Assembly (NCBI GenBank): GCA_025526915.1
Contig: JAHLKH010000003.1
Location: 124,001 to 188,000 of the forward strand
Direction of reading: 5' to 3'
DNA from: Entophlyctis helioformis
Lineage: Eukaryota > Chytridiomycota > Chytridiomycetes > Chytridiales > Chytriomycetaceae
Length of the DNA stretch: 64,000 nt
Shown: piece after piece, positions 40,046 through 51,100 of the stretch
How the letters are laid out: each line of letters starts with the position of its first letter
Position numbering within the stretch: the first letter of the stretch is position 1
Position numbers and translations under genes: made by a program
The notes under the pieces: generated by a model
What the model saw: the letters and a program-made list of their open reading frames with translations, nothing else
Told to the model about the DNA's origin: nothing
The model's database searches: none

Positions 40046-40484
40046 TGACGATCGCAGCCCTTTCCCCTTTTTTCTGCCATTCTCTCGTTTTTGACTCTCT
40101 CTTTTTATCAGCAATGCAACACAATACAGCTCCTTTCATTCACGCCATCCGTCTGCAGTCTGCCCCCCTGACCATCAGCTTGACAGCTGTTGGCAACCAA
40201 CCATGATCTGACGAGGGGTGGGCAATAGGGCGAGGGAATGCCGGCAAACCGCCGGCAAATGGCCCGACATTCAAACAATTGCCAAGCGTTTTGGAATTGG
40301 ATTCGACCCAAGAGGCAACGAATGCATGCCCGCGTATCACACAATGGAAGGTTCGAGTCAGCAACGAGCATGCGACGACAGGCGGGCGAGGCACACCAGC
40401 GAGATGCTCACCTTTCTCGTAAGAAAAAGTGACCCGTTAGGTCGATCGGGAGGTTCCCCGATTCAAAGTTGGTAGTCAAACAAG
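40046..40484. other. Intergenic region between DDX21-type and Fanzor-like genes (convergent)
   Basis: 439 bp with no coding frame of note. It holds the 3' ends of both genes and a small hairpin 23 nt past the Fanzor-like stop codon. A tRNA-like look near 40450-40470 does not fold as a tRNA. Confidence 0.6.
40445..40462. other. Hairpin (ATCGGG-6-CCCGAT) just downstream of the Fanzor-like stop codon
   Basis: A perfect 6-bp stem with a 6-nt loop. In TnpB and Fanzor loci the guide (omega) RNA overlaps or follows the 3' end of the ORF, so this could be part of one, an element end or simply a 3' UTR hairpin. There is no direct evidence for any of these. Confidence 0.35.
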
Positions 40485-43400
40485 TCACATGGAGTCACTT
40501 GCTGTGTCTGCAAGGTGCGCTTGCGTGGCTGGATCGTCACAGGCTGGCGTGTGCGTAAAGTAGAGTGGCCGCTCTCCATCGAGCAAATGCCCCAGTGCGA
40601 CCATTCCGATGTTAGTGGCACCAAGCACATCGCGGTGGTAGACAGTCTTGCATGGTATGCACTCGTAGCGTCGCAGGTTGGTGCGGTTCTCGTATGGGAT
40701 CCGCTGCTTGCACTGCGGGCACATCTGGCTGGTCAGGTTCTCGTTGCAGCGGTAGATCTGTGTGTGTGTGGTCAGTTGGTGCACAGATGGATGGATGGAT
40801 GGACAGCATGGCATCAGACGCACATAGGCATATCCAGACGACCGCAGATGCCTGATGAGAAACTTCTCAAACACAGCGTGCCGGCCACCTTGGCCTGTAA
40901 AGTCAATGCCAAATGCCCACACAACGGGAATGTTGTCCTCTGTCGACTTTGTTCGGTCGACAGGGAGGCCTTGAGATGCACGAGATGCGCGCTCTCCAGT
41001 CTTCGATCCTGCCAGATTCATGATGCCCTCAAGAGCGTTTCCGCGATCAGACATGCTGTTGCTGCGCTTGGTGAACCGCTTGGCCTTGACCTTCTGTGGA
41101 ATGCCATGCCATGCCATGCCGTCCAGTGCGATCAGCAGGCGATCAAGCAGCATGGCGGTCATGGCAATGGGCATCCAGAAACAGAGAAAACGCACCCGTG
41201 CATTCAGGAATGGCGTGCAGTACGCATGGCAGCGCAGATCCCAAAAGGCTCTCTCGCCTGCTGTGGCGTTTGGATCGGCATGCTTTGCTGTCTTGAATGC
41301 AATGGCCTCGTGGACGTCGGACGCCTTGGCATATCGATTGTTGAGCCTGGCACAGGAGGCAGGCACTGTGAGTTGATCTGGTCAAGAGTGCACGTGGCAG
41401 AGTCATTGCATGCATACCACCGCTGAAGGTCACGCTCAGCTCGTGCCATGCCAGAGGAGAGCACGTAGTTGGACTCCATCGTGTATGTCTCGTCCTCGAC
41501 ATTGACCAGCATGCTGGACGCGCCATACAGGTACCGCTCGCCCCAATCAAAGCTGACAACGCGAACAAAGTCCTTGTCGGCGAGCAGCTTGTTGGCATCA
41601 GCAACATTGGGCAGTCGCTGTGAGGCGTAAAAGTTGCACTTGACCTGCCATGCCATAGGATGAGTGAGGGATGTGCAGTGCATTTGCACCAATGCGCGAG
41701 GTAGCATGCAAGTGGCTTACAGGATTGGGTGCTTTTGGCTTGGTGGCTGATGGGTTGGCTGGATTGGCGGCTGTGGATGGCATGTCAGTCGGTGTGGTCA
41801 ACAAGTGCGCGTCTGGATTGGCACAGCAACTCACATGTGCCATTCAGGTAATCGGGCTCGATAAATTGACCATTCAAGGCATTAAGGATGCCAACAGCAG
41901 CATCCGCAAGACTGGGCTGCTGGGCTGGAGACGCCGCGTTGGGACCTGCAGAGCAAGGCAGTGGTCAGAATCAATGCGTGCACCACAGAATCCAAGCATG
42001 GCACATACTGCGAGGCGACTCTGGACGGTCTGCGCGGCAGTCCAGTGCCAGCTGATAGACCGTGTATCCATCCGTCATGATGCTGCCTTGTCTGATCACT
42101 TGCTTTGAAGCCACCAGAGGCTGAGAATCAACTGCGGCCTCGTCACCCTCGGCCTGCGTTGGACGGCGTCGATTCTTGGGGCAGAGGCCGGGCAGGAGGA
42201 TGTCAAGGATGGCCAGCTCCTTGCTATTGCTGAAAGCCCTTTGGATGACCTTGTCGTCAGTCCCAAGCTCCAACTTGGCATCTTTGTAGTCTTGGATAAA
42301 AGTGCAGTGTTAGCATCAAAGAGCATTGGCATTGGCATAGACACATGCAACTTACCAACTGCGGCCAGGAGCTCCTTTCGCAATGCTTGGAGGACAGGAT
42401 CGTGCTCATTGCCAATGCGATCGCTTTGCAGCCCCACCACCGCCCAAAAGAGCGTGGCCTCAGTGACGAGGATGAACGGGTCACGGCTTGCTGGCTGCGG
42501 GCATAGCTTCATCACTGAAGTGCCAGCGAGCTTGAGGAGTTGGTAGAACCGTCCAATGTCCGATGTTGACATGCTGCGCACAATTGCCTGAATTGGATTC
42601 AGCTCTTGTGGGATCTCGATGGCGTCCCCGTCCTGTGCGGCTGGTGGTGTGTCCTGCGTGGCATCTGTGGCGACAGGGGCAGTAGTCTCGTCCCTTTGCC
42701 TCTTGGATGTGCTGCCATCGGTGGCCAGCAGAAGCTGTGACGCGGTCCGCTTGAGAGTTGGGGCGGGAGGAGCGACATCCTGAGTGGCGTCCATGGCGTC
42801 GTCCATGGCGTCGTCCTCGATGGCCGGCAATGGGGCGTCTTGAGCAGTGTCCTGAGCGGCGTCCTGAACGGCGTCTTGAGCAGCGGCATGCCTGGCAACC
42901 TTGGTGGTCTCAACGGTCGCAAATATGGCATCGACCCACGCTGCAATCTGCTCAGAAGTCGCAGCAGGCATTGCTCTCTGGGCTGCGACCAATGCCAGCT
43001 TTGACCGGTTCTCGATGAAGTGCTTGGCGAGTGTGGCGCTCACCTCCCTCGCCAGGTTTTCGAAGATCTGCTTGGTCGCACGCGCGCACAGGGTGTTGAC
43101 AAGCCGATAGGGCACCACTGCCTGCTGTGTGTCGGCCTGCTGTGCATCAGCTGGGTGCAAGCTCGACCACCACATGTCTGGATGCCGCCCACGAGTCTGC
43201 TGCTTCTTGGCCGGTCGACGCGCGCCTGCCTTCATCTCGGCCATCCGCGCGGTGGTCCGCAGCGCGCCTGCCTGCTGCGCATTGCCAGTGTCCATGTCGG
43301 CCTTGATCGTGTCGGCTGGTGGTGCAGCTTGGTCGGTCATGCTGCCAGGTGTCCAGCTGCGATGGATCAGCAGCTGGACAACCGTGACAAGCCACGCATT

Positions 43401-46364
43401 GAGCGTGAGCATGATGGACATCGGCTTGACCATCTGCTCGCCCGTTAGGACAAACGAGAGGTGCCGCAGGATGCAGGCCGCGGATGTCTGGCCACCCGAC
43501 TCACTGGCGACAAGCATCGCAAGCAGCTCATTGGGCATTGGCACTGCTGGTGCTGCTGGTGCTGGTGGCTGGCCGTTGGGCAACTTGCGCGTCTCGACCT
43601 TCTCGAACATGACGCGCTCAAGTCTTGTTCCCTTGACCAGTCGCACGCGATGGCCGAAGCGAGGGTGCTTGCTGCTGCCATTATACTGACTCACGCCGTA
43701 CATGGTCTGTGCGGCAATGTCCTCGCGAAGCGTGAACTGACCGGACAAGAGCTCCGCTTTCGTGACAGTGCCGAGGCCCTTGATGACGTCCTTGTCGCTG
43801 AGGTCATCGAGGTCCTTGAGATCAGCATCCAGGAAACAATACTGAGTCGCCTTGCCATCGGGCCATTTGTAGACATGGTACGACGGTGGCAGAGGCGCAT
43901 CCTGGTCAAGCTCGAGAAGTTCCTCAACGACGGCACCGATGACGACAAGGCCGGCATGCCGCACGCCGACCGTGAACGATTGAATCCTCGTGACAATGTC
44001 CTCAATAAGTTGGCGGCGTGTCCAACTTGTTGATGACCTGATGGCATGAACGCCAAAGATCGGGGCGCTCTGCGGGCCGCCTGACAACATGTCCTGAGCA
44101 CCATGCAAGCCAACCTCTGAGTCAGTACATTCAAAGCCATGCATGCAGGCAGAATGGCAATCCTAAATCATACCTCCAGCAGCACTCTCATATGACGATG
44201 ATCAGATGCATCCTCTCCAGGTTGATCGGGTGCGTCTGCAGTGGCTTGATTGGTTGCGTCCGTGGCGGCTTGACTAGGCGTGTCGGCAGCAGGTTGACCG
44301 GGCGCGTGCACAGCAGCTTGTTGATTGTTGCCGCCAATGGCCGCTGGGAGCGTCATGGGTGCCCCTGACGTGAGGCGTCCCCCCTTTCTGTCAACCCGAC
44401 CTTGTGTCACTCGTGCTCCACCTTTGCGTCTGCAAAGCCCACACATGTCAGCAAGCATGCCCAAGGCACATGGCACAGTGTACAACACTCACGTCTGCTT
44501 CGGGTCCACTGGTTGGGTGTGGCGGTCTTGCCGGCGTGCACTCTCCTTGTTCCTGTCGATGGCCTTGTCTGCCGCGGCCTTGGCAGCTTGCTTTTCGCGC
44601 TTCTGCTTGTTCGCAGCCTCCTGTTGCTTGGTGATTTGGCGTCGCGCCTGTAGAGGTTGGATGCACCATCAGCAATGCATTCCAAGTGCACACAATGCAT
44701 ACGCAAGCACCAATGGAACACCAGAACTGACCGTCGTCCGGATGTCTGCATCTTGATTGAGATACAAGATCTTGCAGTCTGCTTGACCAGCCTGGCCGTC
44801 GGCGGATGGTGGTTCTTGCTCGGGCAGCTTGGGCAGTTGAGCCTCCTGTCAAGTGGAACAATGAGCAATCGTGCCAAGTCATTGCATGCACACACAGCCA
44901 GTGAAGATGGAGACGCACCATGGCTTGCTTGATGATCGACGTAGCAAGTCAATGACCTCTTTCAGCTGCTCGTGGCGTGTCACTGGTTGGCCATCCGTGA
45001 TGCTTCTCAGTTCGTTCAGCCTGTCCGCGGCCTTGACGCAGATGTCGGCAGCGGTCAATGGGGAACCGCCTCGGGTGATGGCCTTGCCTTGATGCTTGAC
45101 TTGCTGCGTGCCTTGCTGTGTGCCTTGCTGTGAGTCTTTCTGTGCATCTGTTTCTGGAATAGCACCGTTCAGCAAAGAAGGTGCTGTCAGTACATGATGT
45201 CAAGCCATTCCAATACAAGCAACGCATACTTGGCGTCGATAGGTGGCGGTGTGATTTGCACGGAGGATTGACAATCTTGCCCAACTGCTTCTTCATCCTC
45301 AAAGCAGCACCCTGTACAATGAGCAGTGGATTGGGTTAGACACTTCAAAGTGAGAATGCACATGCATCAGAGACATGCAGCAACTTACATGTCCATCCCA
45401 AATAGCCCGATCCTTTGGGCCAAGCTTTGCCCGCTCTTCCGCTTCACGAGCCTGCTTGCGGACAATCTCCAACAGTTGCACACTTGCCGACCTGCTGATC
45501 TTTGCGAGAATGTTGCGGCCTTTGACCCCGTTGGTGATGTGAGTGATGCGATCGGCCGCATGTCGGAGGACGCAGTCGAGTGCGGCGGGGCAGTCCTTGA
45601 CCTTGTCCAGCGTAAGACTGAGCTGCTGTTCCTTGACAATGTTCCTGACGAGTGGCCTGATGTCGTCCTGTGTGAGATGGATGATGTTGGGGTCTTGCTT
45701 GCCTTGCTGCGCCTTGGGATGGATCACAAGGCAGCCGTCGTGTAGCTGGCACCTGCATCGCGATCCAGTGGTTGCATCAAAGACAGAAGCACAGAGTCAG
45801 TCATGCAGGACACACCAAGAGATCACATGCATGCATACATACTTTGCTTGATGCGTGGTGGTCGCGTCAACAGCCACACTGTTGTCGTTGCCATGTGGTG
45901 AGAGATGGTCAGTTGAGTGCCATGCATGCAAACGGATCTATGCCACCATGCCATGACCAGTCATGCAAGGACTTGCCTCTTCTTTGGCACATTGCCAGAT
46001 TGACTGCCGTCGCTGGTTGGGAATGTGACCGTGTTGGCAAAAGTCCCTGACTCGTCATGGTAGACGAAAACGCCAAAGGCATTGAGGAAGCTCTTGGCAA
46101 GAGCCACACCACCATCCAGCGACAGCAGGTCAGCAACATACGCATTCTTGACGCGATTGGCAAATGCATCTGCCTCCTTAGGTGTAAGGAGTGGCACCGA
46201 CCATTGCCGCGCCTCCAACTTGGCCGCGGCCAATCACATGGGCCGCAATTCTGCGCCGCAGGATTGCAGTGTATAAAAGGCACATTTCGCCGCTTGGCAA
46301 GCCCGCTAGTGGTCTAGACACTTACAGCTTGCCAGGTACGCTGCTCTGCTCTGATGACGCTCAT
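40485..46364 (-). CDS. Very large Fanzor-like (TnpB/OMEGA family) RuvC nuclease gene
   Basis: About 16 exons, roughly 1,500 residues, ending SDSM-TGA at 40485. The C-terminal 350 residues carry all three RuvC motifs of TnpB/Fanzor: VVSFDWGERYLYGA (Asp codon 41546-41548), NENLTSQMCPQC (Glu codon 40740-40742) and YHRDVLGATNIG (Asp codon 40629-40631). They also have a CPQC...CIPC zinc finger between the last two and VVWAFGIDFTGQGG before RuvC-II. MTDGYTVYQLALDC upstream matches the TDG segment before RuvC-I. The N-terminal two thirds are unlike known Fanzors: a lysine/glutamine coiled coil (QEAANKQKREKQAAKAAADK), Gln/Ala/Asp-rich linkers and an unknown globular exon of about 590 codons (42350-44113). 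Exon phases agree at nearly all junctions I tested. The start is uncertain: an ATG at 46364 lies 18 nt after the upstream XPG-like stop and in its frame. Confidence 0.8.
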
Positions 46365-46396
46365 TCTAGAATGAAGAGACACTTACAGCTTGCCAG
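46316..46396. repeat. 20-bp direct repeat carrying a duplicated 5' splice site
   Basis: AGACACTTACAGCTTGCCAG occurs at 46316-46335 and 46377-46396, 61 bp apart. On the minus strand each copy contains CTGTAAGTGTCT, a good splice donor. In the upstream copy the same bases supply the in-frame TAA that ends the XPG-like frame. Confidence 0.9.
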
Positions 46397-47677
46397 TGCC
46401 AAGCGTCACATTAGGATCGTGAAGCAGCGCACAGAAGTCGGCCGGGTTGTCGAAGCCGCGCTCCTTGGCCGCAGCATCAAACTGGTCGTTGATGAACTTG
46501 ACGGCAGCAGCATTGCCTGCCAGGCAATGTGAATGGCAACACAAGTTAGTCAACATTGCAACATGGATGACAAACACAAGCACAGAGTCAAGCAATGGAC
46601 ATACCGCGACCATGGCAACTGTGATAGTCATTGTTTGCTATGGCAGCAAACAGCTGACATACACCAGGGAAAACACGCAGTCCAAGGGCAGCTGCAATGG
46701 TCGCAACGCCCTGGTGATTGAACGTGCGGATGTTGGTGGCATGCCCGCTGTGCATGTGTGTCATCAGGACACCGCAACGGCCAGCACAATGGAATACGAG
46801 ATCCGAATCGCCAGTGATGACCGCTAATGGCAGGACATTGCTGCAGGATGCAGGTTGTCAGCCATCAATCATAACAGACAGATGTCATGCCGATCTGTAC
46901 CTTGGCTGGCTTGCATACTCGGCAGCGTCGCGTGCGATACAAACATCGGCTTCGTGTTCGCACCAGCATACAGCATGGTACGACAGCGGGTCGAGAAACG
47001 CCTCAATCGCTTCCTTGATATTCTTCTTGTCGCCTTGCGTGAGAGTGAAGCAGCGCATCAGCACCTGCTCCTCTTTCCTGCAACAATGACTGTTAGTTAG
47101 AATCATCTTGATGCTGCACAAACAAGTGACCTTACTTTTCTAATGCCCCACATCGGCGACGGTCTTTGCGTTTGGCACACAACTGTTGAGCTGTTGCTGC
47201 TGCGCGCAAGACGTCCAAGGTGCGGCTGGCATGCGCCTGCTGCTTGATTCCAGTCTCGGCAAGCCTGCCATCAACATGGAAGACGACGATCCGGCCGTTG
47301 CCGACCGACTTGAGGAAGCTGTCGAGGACAGGTGCAAGAATTGCCAACCACCCACTGACAGATGATGGCAAGTGGGAGGCAGCCAGTTTACGGAGCGTTC
47401 CGTAGAAGATGCTCAAAGCATCAACATGGACAATTCCGGATACGAGCATGTGCGGTTGCAGCTGTGGTGGTGGTGGTTTCCTTTGAAGCAGGCGCAGCAT
47501 CAATGGTGGTGGCAGAAGATGGGGTCGAGTGGTCGCGCTGTTGTAAATGCTGCTGATGCTGTGTTGCGTGGTGTCTTCAAGCACCAGATCCAGTCCAGCA
47601 GACAGCGTCGTCCCGAAAGGTAGTGCCTTGCCACCCTGCCCCTTGATGACTTTTGGGATCACTCTTGGAATGCCCAT
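46383..47677 (-). CDS. XPG/FEN1-like (PIN-fold) structure-specific nuclease
   Basis: Four exons (47677-47136, 47077-46901, 46840-46605, 46516-46383) in matching phases give 362 residues, close to FEN1 in size. The start MGIPRVIPKV resembles the XPG MGIxGL N-terminus. Acidic active-site positions are in family order: VHVDAL (Asp about 86), VVFHVDGR (about 136), CEHEADVCIA (the XPG-I EAxA motif, about 221-225) and VITGDSDLVFH. A helix-hairpin-like segment ANNDYHSCHGRG follows, in the place of the family GxDY..GxxGxG. Residues 35-80 are a Pro/Leu-rich insertion. The family cuts branched or flap DNA. The frame ends in TAA (46385-46383), but it stays open in the same frame beyond, into the Fanzor-like gene, so the two may be one gene. 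Confidence 0.78.
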
Positions 47678-47735
47678 GCTGCGCGAGTGTCAGAGCGAGT
47701 GGCGGTGGCGTCGGCGGTGGCGGTGGTGTCAGTGT

Positions 47736-47751
47736 GCAAGCACGTGCTTGC
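47736..47751. promoter_or_regulatory. 16-bp perfect palindrome upstream of the XPG-like gene
   Basis: GCAAGCACGTGCTTGC, centred on CACGTG, lies 59 bp before the ATG. It is a good candidate for a dimeric factor binding site. It is followed by GGCGTTGGCGGG-type tandem repeats (47766-47812). Confidence 0.55.
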
Positions 47752-47849
47752 TGGACGAGTTGGTGGGTGAGGGGGCGTTGGCGGGCAAGGAGGCGTTGGC
47801 GGGTGAGGGGGCGGCGTGCGTTGAGAACTGGGCCAGCCAGACATGGACA

Positions 47850-47854
47850 GTGAG
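47850..47854. repeat. Target-site duplication GTGAG, left copy
   Basis: The five bases before the left LTR are repeated directly after the right LTR at 54563-54567, as expected for a Ty3-type integrase. Confidence 0.92.
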
Positions 47855-48111
47855 TGTAGTACTGGGCCGCCAGACGGACTTGCCGGCTGGTTGCAGGGGC
47901 AGTGAGTATGCACGCGAGGAAGGGCGGGCAGACGACTTCATTGAGACATAAGCACGGACCTGGTTGCAGGGGCAGTGAGTATGCACGCGAGGAAGGGCGG
48001 GCAGACGACTGCAAGAACGGGGGCAACCAGAGCGGGGGACGCGGCCGGGCGATGTCTGTCCGGTCACGTGGGTCACGTGGATCACGTGACCGCGACCGAG
48101 CATCCGTTACA
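47855..48111 (-). repeat. 3' LTR (257 bp)
   Basis: TG...CA ends. It contains a 50-bp internal direct repeat (47888-47937 and 47961-48010) and three CACGTG sites at 48065, 48074 and 48083, spaced exactly 9 bp. Confidence 0.95.
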
Positions 48112-48121
48112 CTCCCCCCAG
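48112..48121 (-). other. Polypurine tract of the retrotransposon
   Basis: Minus-strand CTGGGGGGAG directly before the 3' LTR, the expected plus-strand primer site in reverse transcription. Confidence 0.75.
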
Positions 48122-48164
48122 CGTAGACAGCCACTTATAAGAAAGAAGAGTGGATGAACAGCGA

Positions 48165-51100
48165 CTAAGAGGATGCAGGGGCATTGCGCACACGAGAGGC
48201 AGAAGTGCGGGCAACAATGGACGCGTAGGACACAGGACGGGGGGCCGTGCGCTCAGAGCGACGAGGTGGGGCGGGATGGTTGAGAGGGGGAAGAGAAGAA
48301 AGAGAGAAGGAAGGAGGAGAAGAGGGAGGAGGGAGAGGAGGGAAAGATGGAGAGAGAGAGGGAGATGCGGGTGCAGCAGGTGCGATCGGCTCGTCAGCCG
48401 GAGCAGGTGCCGCGGGCGTGGCCGCGTATGGAGCAGAGGCCACTGGTGCAGGAGCAGGCGCAGTGCGCTTGCGGCGAGAGGACTTGGATGCCTTGGGCTG
48501 CGTGGGAGCAGGCGCCGCGGCGGGAGCAGGAGCAGCCGGTGCAGGAGCAGCCGGTGCAGGAGCAGCCGGAGCAGGAGCCGCGCGCGTGGGCTGAGCCGGT
48601 TTGGACGCCTTGCCTTTAGGCGCCTTGGACGGCCGAGCGTGGAACGCCTTGACGAGGTCCTGGGCCTTGCGCATGTCGGCGGCTGGGACCCATGTGTTGT
48701 CGTCGGCTGGATAGCCAACCCACTTGACCAGATACTCGATCTTGCCGCGATAAGTGCGCGAGTCGACGATCTGCTCGACCTCGTAGTTGTCCGACGTGCC
48801 GTCGTCGGCGTGGTACTCGGGGTCAGGCCGTGAGGGCACGTCCTTGCGGCCGGTAGGCGCAGACAGAGGGTCAACGTATGGGCAGATCCGGTCGGCATGG
48901 AACACGTTGTGGACGCGGTGCAGCGAGGCAGGCAGCGCGAGCGTGTAGTTGAGGCCAGATTCACCAGAGTCCAGGCTGGTGATGGCAAAAGGGCCGAGCC
49001 ACTTGGCGGCCGTGAGCGGCGGGCGGTGCGAGTCCGCCGGCCAGGAGATGCCCTCAGCGTTGAGGAGCACCATGTCGCCGACCTTGTACGCAGGGTGACG
49101 GCGGCGACGCTTGTTTGCCTGAACAGCCATGGCTGCCTGGGCTTTGCGCCGATTCAAAATGGCTGAGTCGCGAGCAGCGGCCATGTCCAGCAGCAGGTCG
49201 CGGGCCGCGGCAGACGGTGCCAGGGCCGGCTCAGACGGGAAGGACCGCGGGTGGCGGCCAAACGCCAGGAAGAAAGGAGCAAAGCCAGACGAAGCCGACG
49301 GCGCGCAGTTGAGGCCAAAGCAGGTGGGACCGAGCAGCAACGGCCAGTCAGAGCCGTGGTAGTCGGCCGCCTTGGCGAGCGCATCCTTGATGGTGCGGAT
49401 GCTGCGTTCGGCCAGGCCGTCAGTCTGCTGGTGGCGAGCCGTGCTGAGGTTCTGCTTGATACGGGCAGCGGTGCAGAGGCTCGACCAGAAAGCCGACAGC
49501 CAGCGGGCGTCACGGTCCGAGACGATGTCGACCGGGAAGCCCTTGCCCGAGCAGACCCAGCGAGTCAGGAAGAGCTCGGCCAGCTCCTGGGCCGACGACG
49601 AGCGGCGGCACGGGAACGCGTCGCAGAGACCGGACAGGCGATCGACCACAACCAGAGCAGCATCAAACGCATCGTCTTGTCCGCCCGCAGGCAGGAACAT
49701 GACGTCCATGGCGACGCTCGAGAAGCAGTCGTCCGGGATCGCGAGTGGATGCAGCAGGCCGTCAGGCCGGTGATTGGGCGTGCGGTGGCGCTGGCACACG
49801 TCGCATGAGGCAACATAGGCAGCAATGTCCTCAGACATTCTGGGCCAGAAGTACCGGTTCGACAAGCGGCTGGTGGTCCGCTGACGTCCCTGGTGCGCAC
49901 CGAAGGGAGAGTCGTGGTAGTGGGCGAGCAGATCCGCGCGCAGAGACTGCGGCACATACAAGCGGTTGCCTTTGTACCACCACGCACCATCCAAGCACTC
50001 CATGTGCACTACGACCTTGCGGTCGGCCGGCGTGGCTGACGACGGGTCAGCCTTCCAGCCAGGCAGTCTGGAGGCGAATGGGTCGGCCGGCAACGCCGCA
50101 CGCACGTCTTTCGCCCAGTCAGAGTCAGTGCGCAGATTGGCAGCACGGATCGGGACAGGCGAGCGACAGTTTGTGCAGAGAGGGGCCTTTGAGGGATCGC
50201 GGGACAGCAGATCGGCCAGCGAGTTGAGCTCGCCAGGCACGTACTCAATGGATGTATCAAACTCCTGCAGAGACAGGACCCATCGAGCCTGCCGATCCGA
50301 CAGGTGGGGCTGCGTGGCCAACCAGACCAGCGCCTTGTGGTCAGTGTGCGTGACAGAGCGCACACTGGACAGCAGATGACGGAAACGCGAGAAGAACTCC
50401 ACGATGGCGAGCAACTCGCGTTCGTGGGTTGGATAGTTCATCTCGGCTGGGCTAAGCTTACGTGACCAGCAGGCCACCAGCTTCTCGCCATCTGGGTGGA
50501 TCTGCGACAGGTAGCCGGCAATGACGTAGTTGCTGGCATCAGTGTAGACATGCGTTTCCAGAGCCGGGTCAAAGAACCGCAGCTCGGTCGCTTTCAGCAC
50601 TGCCTGTCGCAGGTCTTCCACAGCCTGCTTTTGAGCAGGGCCCCACTCCCACTTGGCATTCTTGGCTAGCAGCTTGTAAAGTGGCAGACACATGGTGGCG
50701 TACGCCTTTGCAGGGTTCGGCCCACCAATGAATGACTTTAACCACACAAGCTTGCCAAGCCAAGTTGCCAGAGTGGTTGTGTTTGAGATGTGTGGCGCTG
50801 CTGCCATGTCCTGCAAGTGCTTTGGCGCAATGGAATAACCAGTGGGCGAAAGCACGTGACCGCAGAACTCAATGTCCTGCTGCAGGATCATGCACTTGGA
50901 CGGCTTAATGTACAATTGAGCCTCCAGTAGCAGCTTGAGAACAGTGCGTAGGTGTTTGATATGCTCCTTGTACGTCGCGCTGTAGATGTAGATGTCGTCC
51001 ATGTACACCGAGACGCACGTGCCCAGCAGCTCATTGAGCGTCGACTGGATGGCCTGTGTAAACACAGCCGGAGCATTGGTCAGCCCAAAAGGCATGACCG

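Noticed and set aside
38486..40114. 542-codon open frame on the minus strand across the helicase gene
   Set aside because: It is the antisense of DDX21 coding sequence; codon bias of the real gene keeps the opposite frame open. No domain.
40440..40475. tRNA-like T-arm look (GGTTCCCCGATTCAAAG)
   Set aside because: No acceptor stem or anticodon arm can be built around it.
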